13,757 nt of DNA from Geosiphon pyriformis (GCA_016748015.1 JAAOMT010000659.1:946467-960223); one strand, 5' to 3'. Counted from the first letter of the stretch, positions 1 through 7,533 are shown. Program-made: numbers and translations. Notes: generated by a model from the letters alone, not told the origin.

Positions 1-986
1 TTACGATTGGTGCATATGCTATTTGTTGTTGTTGCTGTGGTAGAAGTTGTTGTTGTTGTTAAGGCAGTACTGGGGGTAGTTGTTGATTTTGTTGATTTGG
101 TGTTTAGATGGGCTGGCCAATTGGTTCAACTGGTGGTTAATTGATGATGATAACTGGAGGTAAGTGCTGATTAATTACTTTGGGGTTTTGATTTTGCGGT
201 GCTTGAATATTTGGGGTTTTGATTTCTGGATTTTCTTGCTGAGTTTGAACATTCGGGGTTCCAAATTCCAGGTTTTCAAGGATCGGGTTTTGGTAAGTAA
301 ATTCTTGATCTTTCAATTCCTCTTCCTCTTCTTCTTCAGATAGTTTTCACGGGGTAGCAGTTCCAAAGTCTGGTTGAGACGGCAGTGATTGAATTCCTAA
401 TGATGTTGGTAATCATGATTTAAATCCTTCAAAATATTTGCCTTATGGTCCTAATAACTCCTGCTTTTTTTTGTTTACTTTGGAATGAAAATTGTCCAAA
501 TGTTGATGTCACGTTTGGTGTGAACATGCCTGCAGATGAAATATTGATAGTGCTTCTGAGTGTGTAATGATATGATGAATATGGTTGAGATTCAATTCTT
601 TGTTTCTTTCAGATTGGTAGTTGTATCTCTTTAGGCATTACTGCTGGTGTTTGTAACCTTCTTTTGCCTTTATCTGCATAGGTGATAGGAAATTGTTGTT
701 GAGTGTACCTTTCAATAGTTTGGTTGATTTCTCTAATTATTGATGTGAAACTATAGTTCCTTGGTAAGTTGGTGTGTTGATATAATTTTGTGTAAAAGTT
801 TTCTCTTGCTGCTTCAATGTTAACTGTTCCTCCTAAGCATTTAGTGATTTTGTCATTGACATAGAAGTTGAAGACTAATTCGGTTGGGTAATGATTACTG
901 TTTAATCCTAATTGTTGGCTGTATTGTTGAAACAAAGATTTCGCAAATCCTAAATGGTTTGCTCCTATATTTTCTGATTCTGCCAC
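1..986 (-). pseudogene. Gag polyprotein, N-terminal part, broken (element A)
   Basis: Gag forms the virus-like particle and packages element RNA. The frame is open from 986 to 609 (125 codons; an alpha/beta-looking segment with FNFYVNDK and REINQTIERYT). It is then cut by TGA at 609-611, where this family has Trp as I recall it. Reading continues in the same frame to about 472 and moves to another frame at an 8-T tract (465-472; 8 A in the gene's sense), so one base was gained or lost there. Beyond lie an acidic EEEEEEE-type stretch (about 318-345) and a Pro/Gln-rich tail ending in polyglutamine at the left edge. The matching capsid domain is off-window but visible in element E. The first in-frame codon usually called the start is GTG at 986; there is no ATG. 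A pseudogene is far likelier than a functional gene. Confidence 0.8.
22..60 (-). repeat. CAA/CAG trinucleotide tract encoding polyglutamine in gag
   Basis: On the plus strand this is TTG/CTG units. On the minus strand it encodes two short Gln runs separated by a Leu-Leu-Pro. A degenerate counterpart with TAA mixed among CAA lies in element E near 9320-9362, at the same place just before the capsid domain, so the tract belongs to the ancestral gag. Confidence 0.75.
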
Positions 987-1029
987 TTTTGGTTTGTTCT
1001 TGTTGATGCTAGTTCTCTGTAGGATTATA

Positions 1030-1046
1030 CCTCACAGGGAGCACCA
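1030..1046 (-). other. Primer-binding site of element A
   Basis: Minus strand TGGTGCTCCCTGTGAGG, starting 2 nt after the LTR end CTGTAACA. TGG pairs with the CCA tail of a tRNA, as for reverse-transcription primers. The copy in element E (7472-7488) differs at only three positions, all transitions. The implied primer tRNA has an acceptor 5' strand beginning GCTCCCT; I could not assign its amino acid. Confidence 0.8.
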
Positions 1047-1077
1047 AATGTTACAGGTAACTATTTCTGTTGTTGAA

Positions 1078-1212
1078 TTAAATAAAAAAACCTCTAACTT
1101 GGTGCTTAAATCTAGTTGCCATTGATAGTGATCTGAAGGTTTTGTATCTGAAGGTTTCAATTGAAGTTCTTTGTATAATAGACAGAGATTCAATGGTGAT
1201 AGTTTTATCCAT
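1078..1212 (-). other. Small ORF inside the LTR, upstream of gag (44 codons)
   Basis: On the minus strand an ATG at 1212-1210 opens 44 codons ending in TAA at 1080-1078, still inside the LTR. The product is basic (ESLSIIQRTSIETFRYKTFR). The frame is also open further upstream, to a TTG at 1293. The equivalent frame in the two related LTR copies (7331-7452 and 12642-12737) stays stop-free over about 30 codons and keeps KSLSIIQ-like and NFKTFKNY-like words, even though those copies are otherwise heavily decayed. This could be an upstream ORF or leader peptide, or simply a conserved RNA sequence. I would not call it a gene on this evidence. Longer minus- and plus-strand frames over the same bases look like shadows. 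Confidence 0.3.
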
Positions 1213-1664
1213 AGCTTCCCGAAACCACAGTTTTATCAATTTCTTTCTCAGCTTGGTGGCTGGTATTCTTTTTGGTAAGCTATCCTCAATCAAGTGTTCT
1301 ATCCTTATTCCTGGGTCTTTTACCAGTCACATTTATCCTGACATTAGTGCTCCGCATGTTAATCCTCAATAGAGTTAGTAAACAACAATAAAATCAAAGC
1401 AAGAAAATAAAGAAGAGAAAAGAAAATAAAGAATAAAAAGAAATAAGCCAAGGCGATTTGTAAGTTTAGTATTCTGTCAATAGCCATGATCAAGAGCTAT
1501 TGTTCCAGAGTGGTTAAGTATTGATTACTATCAACATAAAGTGTTGATAGTGGAAATAGATTTGAGATAACAAATAGTTATTTATTAAATGATTGTGATT
1601 TTGAAAATTGCTTAGATTAAATCTAAACTTGAGAGGTCTGTCTTTTCAGCTTCTAATCCTACTG

Positions 1665-1673
1665 CTATATATA
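1665..1673 (-). promoter_or_regulatory. TATA-like box in LTR A
   Basis: Minus strand TATATATAG within TATGTATATATAG. The same word is kept at about 12101-12111 in the otherwise strongly decayed LTR D, which is the argument for function as the core promoter. No transcript evidence is available. Confidence 0.5.
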
Positions 1674-1687
1674 CATAATTAAGATTT

Positions 1688-1703
1688 CTCAATTCCTCAA
1701 TTC
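1688..1703. repeat. Two 8-bp direct repeats (CTCAATTC) in LTR A U3
   Basis: CTCAATTC occurs twice head to tail, followed by several further AATTCC/AATCCTG-like words to 1742. The same part of LTR D carries an 8-bp tandem array of another unit (12023-12054), so this segment of U3 seems prone to short-unit expansion. Confidence 0.5.
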
Positions 1704-1846
1704 TTTGCGACAGGAATCCTGGAATTCCTGAAATCCTGCAATTCTTCTAAGAGAAATCTTAGAATTCCACACTTACTACGTCTACATCTGATTGGCTAAT
1801 ATCTACTGACTAATAATATTATATTTCCTATATTCTATAAGTAATA

Positions 1847-1850
1847 CTGG
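1847..1850 (+). other. Candidate target-site duplication (right copy) of element A
   Basis: CTGG directly follows LTR A and is part of the interrupted Ala-Gly codons of the dUTPase. The left copy would be off-window. The 4-bp length is assumed from the better-supported case at 7709-7712/8675-8678. Confidence 0.35.
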
Positions 1851-2646
1851 ATATGATCTAAGATACCCAGGAAAAGATACTTTAGTTCTCCAACCAAAGT
1901 CCTTGACAAAAATCAATCTCAAAATTGCTCTTGAAATATTACTAGGAGCAATAGTTCAAATTGTCTCCAAATCATCATTGGCAAGCAAAGGAATCAATAT
2001 TAGAGAAGGAGTTATAGATGCAGGATATACTGAAGACATTACCATCATGTTGCAAAATAAAACAGACAAACCATTCAAGATTGAACATGCTGAAAAAATT
2101 GCTCAAGCAATTTACCTACCCTTAATTAATATTTTGGGTCTACAATCAGTTAACAACAGAGAACAATTGAGAAAAAATGAAAGAAGAATGCAAGGTTTTG
2201 GTTCAACTGGACAATTTACAGTTCCAATAAACATAGCCCTTAATATACAAAATGAATCTCACCAGATTCTTTAACTTCTCCAACCAATTACCATTTCACT
2301 TTTTGGAGAACATTACAAAATTTACACTTGCTTAAAACCCACTATTACTCAACAAATCTTTGAATCCAATGAACAAATCTGTTTGAAGTATGAAATCTCA
2401 ATTCCAAACGTTTATATTCCCAAAGGAATGAAAAAATTTTGAGTTACATTCTATAATCCCAATAATTACTCTATTGTATTATTAAACAAATTAGAAATTG
2501 GAATCATACACAGCAATATTTTTCAAGATAAAAACTCTCAAATTGTCTCTAATTTTATCGAAATTATAAGGCACACTCTACTCCCAAATCCAAATATCAT
2601 TTCCACCACTGAAAACTATTATTTTTTGGAAGAAAAACTCTCTTAA
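1849..2646 (+). pseudogene. dUTPase domain plus dUTPase-to-RT linker of pol, 5' truncated (element C)
   Basis: dUTPase hydrolyses dUTP to dUMP and PPi, limiting uracil in new cDNA. Motifs of the trimeric dUTPase fold in order: GYDLRYPG (motif 1, cut by element A), SKSSLASKGI (motif 2-like), GVIDAGYTEDI with the catalytic Asp (motif 3), EKIAQAIYLP (motif 4) and GFGSTG at about 2200-2217 (motif 5). The frame then continues through a beta-rich linker to RT, interrupted by TAA at 2272, TGA at 2440 and TAA at 2644, all in frame with the RT that follows. This shows a fused pol polyprotein rather than a host dUTPase. The catalytic motifs themselves look well kept. The protease expected upstream is off-window but is seen in element E. 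Confidence 0.85.
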
Positions 2647-2652
2647 ATCAAC

Positions 2653-4059
2653 ATGGGTCCCTTAGAACCTCAACAACAAAGACAATTAAAACAATTGATA
2701 GCTGAATTTGCAGATATATTTGCAAAAGACAACAATGACCTGAGAAAAACGGATATTATTCAACATCAGATTCATACAGGAGATGCTCCACCAAAACATC
2801 AGCAAGCTTACAGAGTGTCACCTGCCAGCCACCAATTCATCAGAGAAAAAGTCCAGAGAATGCTCAATAATAGATTGATTTAATTATTAAAAAGTCCTTG
2901 GGCCTTACCAGTAGTCCTTGTTAAAAAGAAAAATGGAAAAATCAAATTTTGTGTTGACTATTGCCAATTGAACAATATGACAATTGGAGATGCCTATCTT
3001 CTTCCAAGAATTGATGACATGCTAGATGTTCTAGAAAAAGCCAAGTTCTTCTCAACTTTAGACTTGGAAAGTAAATACTGGCAAGTCGAAATAGACCCAA
3101 AAAACCTACCCAAAACAGCATTTACCACCCAGGAAGGAAACTATGAGTTCAATATTATGCCTTTTGAACTTTGCAATGCATCAGCAACATTCCAGCAACT
3201 TATGGATGTTGTATATGAAGGACTCTTATGGCAATCAGTAATTGTCTATCTTGATGACACTGATGTATACTCACCAAGCTTTGAAGCTCACCTCATTCAC
3301 CTACAAGAAGTTTTTTAACAATTATGGAAAGCAGAATTAAAGTTAAACATTGAGAAATGTCACTTTGGAAAAACAAGCTTAATCTTTCTTGGACACATTG
3401 TGAGCAAAGATAGAGTTAAACCAAACCCTGGAACAATCAGTGCTGTCAAAAACTTCCAAACTCCCAAAAATATTACAGAGCTATGAAGATTTGTAGGATT
3501 AGCCTCCTACTATTGGAAATTCATCAAAGAATTCTCAGAAATTGCCAAACTACTTAATTATCTTACCAACAAAAATGTGCTATACAAATGGGTGGAAGAA
3601 CAACAAAAAGCTTTTGAAACTCTCAAAACAAGATTGACAACAGTTCCAGTTCTTGCTTACTCAGATTTCAACAAATAGTTCCAACTAGCCACTAATGCTT
3701 CACATATAGCATTTGGTGCCATCCTATCACAATTAGATAAAAATGGCCAGAAACAAGTCATTGTCTATGCCAGTAGAACATTCAAGCCAACAGAACTCAA
3801 ATATGGCTCAACTGAATTGGAAGCTGTTGCAGTTATTTGGGCTCTTAAACATTTTCAACAATATCTGAAGAATGGAAAAAAATTTGATATCATAACTAAC
3901 AATATTGGTCTTAAATGGCTTAATAAAAAGAAAACTGAACAAAGTATCAAACAGTCTTAATGGAATAACTTTTTAGCAGACTACAAATATATTGTACACC
4001 ACAAACCAAAAAAACTACACACTAATGTTGACAGTCTCTCAAAAATAAAACAATATTAA
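2653..4059 (+). pseudogene. Reverse transcriptase and RNase H of pol, broken by stops (element C)
   Basis: RT copies element RNA into cDNA and RNase H removes the RNA strand. One frame carries SPWALPVVLVKKKNGK, FSTLDLESKYWQV with the first catalytic Asp, FELCNASATFQQLMD, the polymerase box VYLDDTDVYS (about 3244-3273), KCHFGKTSLIFLGH, then RNase H with TELEAVAVIWALKHF. In-frame stops lie at 2881, 3316, 3484, 3676 and 3958 and at the end, 4057. The TGA at 3484 replaces the Arg usual in LRRFLGLA-type words. RT catalytic Asps remain. RNase H reads TNAS and TNN where the family has TDAS and TDx, so two catalytic Asps are now Asn. The gene is dead, with domain identity beyond reasonable doubt. Confidence 0.92.
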
Positions 4060-4126
4060 TACCAACATTAACACCAACAAAACACCAACAAACTTAACAG
4101 CAAAACAAACAACAAAATCAACAACA
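4060..4126 (+). other. AAC/CAA-rich linker where the pol reading frame changes
   Basis: RNase H is read in one frame up to 4059 and integrase in another from 4127. Between them lies A/C-only low-complexity sequence (repeated AACA, CAACA, AACACC). Either a base was lost or gained by slippage here, or integrase was expressed as a separate product from the ATG at 4127. The low complexity makes slippage the simpler reading. Confidence 0.6.
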
Positions 4127-5512
4127 ATGAATCCAGAAAACTACAACAACATTAAAAACTATTTGGAGACTTTCACCATGTCAGAAAATTGGTCTCCAAG
4201 TGAAAAACATCGATTACAACACCAATTCAAACAATATTTTATACACCACAACAAAATCTATTACAAAAATTGTAAAAACCCAAACCAATCACTCAGATTA
4301 GTACAGGAAAATGAAAATGAAACAATTCTATACAACATGCACACAGATTCTTCTTCAGCACACTTGGGAAGAGATGAAACAATTCAAAGAACTCTTGAAC
4401 ATTATTTTTGGCCTCACATGTAAAAAGACATTTAATAATATATAGAATTTTGTGATAGTTGTCAAAGAAGAAAAGAAATTCACTCCACAGAACCTTTAAA
4501 TCCAATCAAAGTTGGACAACCTTTTGACAGAGTTGGAATTGATTTAGTCGGACCATTATTTATTACAATTCAAGAAAATTGCTATATTGCAGTAGCAATA
4601 GATTATCTTACCAAATGGCCTGAAGCTAGAGCCATTCAAAGAGCAGATGCAAAATCAGTAGCAAATTTTATCTATAAAGACATTATTTGTAGACATGAAT
4701 GCCCAATTGAACTTTTATCTGATCAAGAAACACATTTTGTAAACAACTTGATACAAAAAATTTGTGAATAGTTCAATGTCAAAAGACCTTTATTATTACC
4801 TTATCACCCTCAAACAAATGGACTTGTAGAACATTTCAACAGAACATTGTGTGAATCTTTAGCCAAAGTTTCAACAAATTTTGAGCAGGAATGGGATATC
4901 TTTATTCTATCAGTGTTACTAGCATACAGAACACTAAAACAAGATACTATGAAACACACACTATTTAATCTTACTTATGGAAGAACAGCAACACTACCAA
5001 TTAATTTCACAGTGGAAACATACCCAATACAACCAATCAATAAAGAAAACTTTCAAGAAACACTCCAAAGAAGGGCCTACACTTTTCTTAGTACACTAGA
5101 AAGAAAAAGAAGGATAGCAGCAACTCATATTGAATATTCCCAAGCTCAACAAAAAGAAAGACATGACAACAAATTACCACCTATTACCAATGAATTTAAA
5201 GTTGGAAATAAAATTCTCTTACACAGAACTAAGGCTGAAAAACCATGGAATGGAAAATTTGAAAACAAATGGGATGGACCATTTTATATTCACGAAATTT
5301 TAGGCAATGGATCATACAAGTTAAGACTTGATGACAAAATACTAGCAAAAGTTGCACATAAAAACAGATTGAAACACTATCATTCCAAAAACAATCCTAA
5401 ATCATTAATTTCACAAATTGGTATACATTCTTCTTTAATTAATTCTGAAGATATTCCCCAAAATTTAGAACCAATAATTATAATAGAACAACAACCAAAC
5501 TTGAACACTTAA
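4127..5512 (+). pseudogene. Integrase (HHCC, DDE core, GPY/F module), broken by stops (element C)
   Basis: Integrase inserts element cDNA into chromosomes. Starting at the ATG at 4127, the zinc-binding module shows HTDSSSAHLGRDET and then CDSC (about 4453). The catalytic core keeps DLVGP (first Asp), LSDQETHF (second Asp) and HPQTNGLVEHFNRTL (Glu, about 4829). A long intact stretch (4847-5512) carries the GPY/F module as KWDGPFYIHEILGNGSYKL (about 5267-5323). Stops occur at 4421, 4433, 4436 and 4769. EHFNR replaces the usual ERFNR, a CGT-to-CAT-type change. No chromodomain is recognisable in the C-terminal tail after the GPY/F module. The natural end appears to be TAA at 5510. All three DDE residues survive although the ORF does not. 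Confidence 0.92.
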
Positions 5513-5704
5513 TTCAACATAATTTTACAATAATCTTTTAATAACACACAAAGACAAAAATAGTATATAATTACAAAAACACCCAAACCCAAAAACAAAT
5601 AAAACCCCATATCCAAAAATAATTTCTTTATTCTCCCTTTTTATTAATTAGTCAATTTTATCATGATTATTCCCCAAAATATTTAACAAATATTCCAAAA
5701 ATTA
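5513..5704 (+). other. AT-rich spacer between integrase and third ORF
   Basis: Multiple stops in all three plus frames. No start codon context, hairpin or splice signal stands out. It separates the integrase end from the ATG of the next ORF by 192 bp. Confidence 0.5.
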
Positions 5705-6368
5705 ATGTTAGCTTTGAAAACACTTCCTGACTTGTCCATAACGATTAATGGAAGTCAAATTAAATACATTCAGAAAGAAATCACAGCCCCAATAGTAAAT
5801 AATTCTCAAAACTATCACCTTTATAGAAAAAAAACAAGAAGTCACTCTGGAAATAGATTACCAGAACTTTTGAAGCAAGCACTAAAAGAAAACTTTTTAA
5901 TTGCTCCTATTGACATTCTACCAAATATCACATTGCAACAAAAACTTTTACTATTCCTCAATGAATAGAACAATGAATATACCCCTATATATAGATATTT
6001 TCACATGGAAAAAACACTTTATAAACGAAAACTAAAACTTAAAGCAACCAACATCACTCCTGAGACTACAAAAACAAATTCACAATGAATTTAAGGCAGC
6101 AGCTGGACCAACAAATACTTGCTACAAACTTAGAGCAGCTTTTAGACTCTATAATTTGTTCAACACTTGTGAAAAGGTCCTACAAAATCCAATACTGCAA
6201 CCAATAAAAGTTCAATACATTGGCAAACTCACAGAACTGAAATTTCAACAATTTTCAGACCAAATCACTTCAATTATTCTGGACCATTATCTTGACATCA
6301 CAGATAGTGCTTGGACTTCGATGGAGCTCAGTCTTGAGGAGGAGATTATGTTACCAGTAGAATTTTAG
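5705..6368 (+). pseudogene. Third ORF of element C, function unknown, one stop and one frameshift
   Basis: An ATG at 5705 opens 87 codons (ITINGSQIKYIQKEI, LPELLKQALKENF, LPNITLQQKLLLFLNE) up to TAG at 5966. The same frame continues to about 6060 (RYFHMEKTLYKRKLKLK), after which the sense frame shifts by one base and continues as RLQKQIHNEFKAAAGPTNTC, YKLRAAFRLYNLF, IGKLTELKFQQFSDQI to TAG at 6366. The total is about 220 codons. I see no signal peptide, membrane segment or known domain, so it is not an obvious envelope gene. Its last codons run through the polypurine tract and 20 bp into the LTR. Element E keeps only a remnant of this end (about 11865-11910). Position between integrase and the 3' LTR suggests an accessory protein; function is not inferable. 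Confidence 0.65.
6336..6345 (+). other. Polypurine tract of element C
   Basis: GAGGAGGAGA, then TTA, then the LTR start TGTTACCAG. This is the plus-strand DNA priming site. Element E has a matching purine run immediately before its 3' LTR. The tract is also coding, as Glu-Glu-Glu near the end of the third ORF. Confidence 0.8.
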
Positions 6369-6550
6369 CTATTAATTAGCACGAAATTATCTTCATAATT
6401 CTTATTATTAATTAGCATATTATTATCATTTCGATTATTACTTATTAAATTAGCCAAATTATCAAATATCATTACTCAATCAATAATCCGATTTGTACTC
6501 TAGAAATTAAGATGATCAAATTACACAATACCCTGAACCATTTAACATAG

Positions 6551-6649
6551 TCAAAATTCGCCGAAATTAATGAAAATTTGCCGAAATAATCAATAGTTCA
6601 GTAAAATAACTTGTAAATTTACCGAAATGTATCTTTAGCTTACCCAAAT
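6551..6649 (+). promoter_or_regulatory. Array of CCGAAAT-like boxes spaced 20-21 bp, upstream of the TATA box
   Basis: CCGAAAT at 6561, 6581 and 6622, GTAAAAT at 6601 and CCCAAAT at 6643, starts spaced 20, 20, 21 and 21 bp. It ends about 50 bp before TATAAAAG. The other copy of this LTR keeps six boxes at the same spacing. Two helical turns between boxes would put them on one DNA face. Binding by a transcription factor is inference. Confidence 0.6.
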
Positions 6650-6699
6650 TGTAGCAAAGAGAAAAGTGCAAGTTCAAAGACTAGTACTACAACAAGTTG

Positions 6700-6707
6700 T
6701 ATAAAAG
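6700..6707 (+). promoter_or_regulatory. TATA box of LTR C
   Basis: TATAAAAG, followed by AAGAGCTTCTCTC. The same word with flanks is preserved in the reversed LTR copy at 8296-8303. Transcription would start shortly downstream, at the U3/R border. Confidence 0.6.
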
Positions 6708-6907
6708 AAGAGCTTCTCTCTTCAAAAAAATGTATCTTTCCCATATCTTACTATAGTATCTTACTTTAGATATCTTAATTAGAACAAATCACTTTTTTTA
6801 CAAAATCAAATAAAAATTAAAATATTCAAAAACCAAATCCTTAAATTATTACACTTGAAATTCCTTCAACACAACTAACGTTTTGAAATTGATTAGCTAC
6901 CAATTTC

Positions 6908-6940
6908 AATAAACTGTTAGTGACTCCAGGCCTGAATAAA
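6908..6940 (+). promoter_or_regulatory. Two AATAAA polyadenylation-signal words in LTR C
   Basis: AATAAA at 6908-6913 and 6935-6940, about 200 bp after the TATA box and followed by a T-rich run from 6965. The order fits a 3'-end signal within R. In so AT-rich a sequence the word could be chance. Confidence 0.35.
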
Positions 6941-7015
6941 AAATGTTTCTCTTAACAGAATTCTATTTTTTTTACATTTCTTTTAGTTTTCTTTTATTTT
7001 CTTATTACAATCATT

Positions 7016-7149
7016 AGAGTAGTCTACAGACAAGATTTCTGTAGAAGAGTTGACTTTTACAGCAAAGTAACTACACATTTTAGTGAGCTTCCAAACAAGC
7101 AATTCCTGGGAAAGAGTTGACATTTACTACAACATAACTACACAAAGTA
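7016..7149 (+). repeat. 67-bp tandem duplication in the 3' part of LTR C
   Basis: AGAGTTGAC...AACTACACA occurs at 7046-7077 and again at 7113-7144, offset 67 bp. The flanking parts of each unit are also similar (CTACAGACAAGATTTCTG versus CTTCCAAACAAGCAATTCCTG). The reversed LTR carries both units too (about 7885-8020), so the duplication predates both copies. Confidence 0.6.
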
Positions 7150-7319
7150 ACTGGCACGGAATTGGCCATTCCACTCATAAGCCCAGCAGTTCAAATTATA
7201 GAAGATAATTTGAAGATAAATTCAGTTACTGGAGGTCTAACTACTTCCTGAGAACATGAATTCACAGCAAATCAACATTAACAACATTCAAGAAAAGAGA
7301 CCAAAAACCTCTGGTAACA

Positions 7320-7469
7320 CCATTAATTAAATCTCTGTCTATTATACAAAAGACTCAACCAAAACTTTCCAACTTCAAAACCTTCAAAAATTACCAATTT
7401 TTCCAGCTATTGAGCACTAAGTTATGGGCTTGTTATTTGTTTCAACATTCCAAATAATTTTTTGTAATA
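7320..7469 (+). repeat. Remnant of element E 5' LTR (last 150 bp)
   Basis: It begins abruptly after LTR C. It matches the last 148 bp of the LTR at 12633-12780 (AATTAAATCTCTGT, ATTATACAAA, CTTCAAAA, ATTGA(G/A)CAC) and the corresponding end of LTR A. It ends TGTAATA, a one-transition version of TGTAACA, two bases before the PBS. Confidence 0.85.
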
Positions 7470-7471
7470 TT

Positions 7472-7488
7472 TGGTGCTTCTTGTGAGA
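7472..7488 (+). other. Primer-binding site of element E
   Basis: TGGTGCTTCTTGTGAGA, with the same 2-nt spacing from the LTR as element A's PBS. The three differences are all C-to-T or G-to-A, consistent with deamination decay. Confidence 0.8.
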
Positions 7489-7533
7489 TATAATTTAACA
7501 AAGAACTAACATTAACATTAACTATCTAGAAAA

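Larger units (their letters stand above)
1..1846 (-). mobile_element. Element A: 5' end of a minus-strand Ty3-type LTR retrotransposon (continues off the left edge)
   Basis: Read on the minus strand, the order is LTR (1846 to 1049), a 2-nt spacer, a primer-binding site and a Gag reading frame running off the window. This is the standard 5' half of an LTR retrotransposon. Its right boundary falls inside another element's dUTPase: plus-strand coding for that enzyme resumes at 1847 with a GYDLRYPG motif. A is therefore a nested insertion. It is the least decayed copy here, with about fourteen CpG by eye and long stop-free stretches, which fits its being the youngest. Its pol, 3' LTR and left target-site duplicate lie outside the window. 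Family membership is inferred from gene order and Gag resemblance. Confidence 0.85.
1049..1846 (-). repeat. 5' LTR of element A (family A/E), 798 bp
   Basis: On the minus strand it runs from TATTACTT (a decayed TGTTAC start) at 1846 to CTGTAACA ending at 1049. It aligns by eye along its length with the LTR at 11900-12780. Shared blocks include a TATGTATATATAG promoter-like box, an AATAGCTCTTGATCATGGCTA-like block, a TTTTATT-rich run, CTGGTAAAAGACC and TCTATTATACAAAGAA. The last part also matches the 150-bp LTR remnant at 7320-7469. The shared blocks and the PBS just beyond make both boundaries secure to within a base or two. Confidence 0.85.
1847..7319 (+). mobile_element. Element C: Ty3-type retrotransposon, from dUTPase to 3' LTR, 5' part displaced by element A
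   Basis: Order on the plus strand: dUTPase (from 1849), a conserved linker, RT, RNase H, a frame change, integrase, a third ORF, a polypurine tract and an LTR with 9-bp inverted ends. RT before integrase defines the Ty3/gypsy order. Its 5' LTR, gag and protease must lie beyond element A, off the left edge. The bases after its 3' LTR are the tail of an A/E-family LTR followed by that element's PBS, so C inserted into element E's 5' LTR. Every gene carries stops, and two catalytic RNase H residues are changed, so C is dead. Decay is intermediate between A and E. Confidence 0.88.
6349..7319 (+). repeat. 3' LTR of element C, 971 bp with perfect 9-bp inverted ends
   Basis: It starts TGTTACCAG right after the polypurine tract and ends CTGGTAACA, an exact 9-bp inverted repeat. 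The end is confirmed by the reversed second copy at 7713-8674, whose homology stops at the same points. After 7319 the sequence switches to the tail of the other LTR family. It holds a spaced CCGAAAT array, a TATAAAAG box, AATAAA words and a 67-bp duplication. This LTR shares its terminal TGTTAC but little else with family A/E LTRs. Confidence 0.9.

Noticed and set aside
1142-1372. 76-codon plus-strand ORF
   Set aside because: It lies wholly inside the minus-strand LTR A, opposite its conserved blocks, and has no recognisable features.
4060-4126. CRISPR-like or satellite array
   Set aside because: Irregular A/C low complexity with no constant unit length and no spacers.
4293-4505. 70-codon minus-strand ORF
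   Set aside because: Antisense shadow of the integrase zinc-binding region, which shows clear motifs on the plus strand.
5705-6368. Envelope gene, making element C a retrovirus-like (errantivirus-type) element
   Set aside because: No signal peptide, transmembrane segment, furin site or cysteine pattern is visible. Position alone is not enough.
6344-7324. GATTA/CATTA flanking LTR C read as a target-site duplication of a solo LTR
   Set aside because: The left flank is the element's own polypurine tract and third ORF, so LTR C is a 3' LTR and its target duplicate must lie left of its missing 5' LTR. The shared ATTA is chance.
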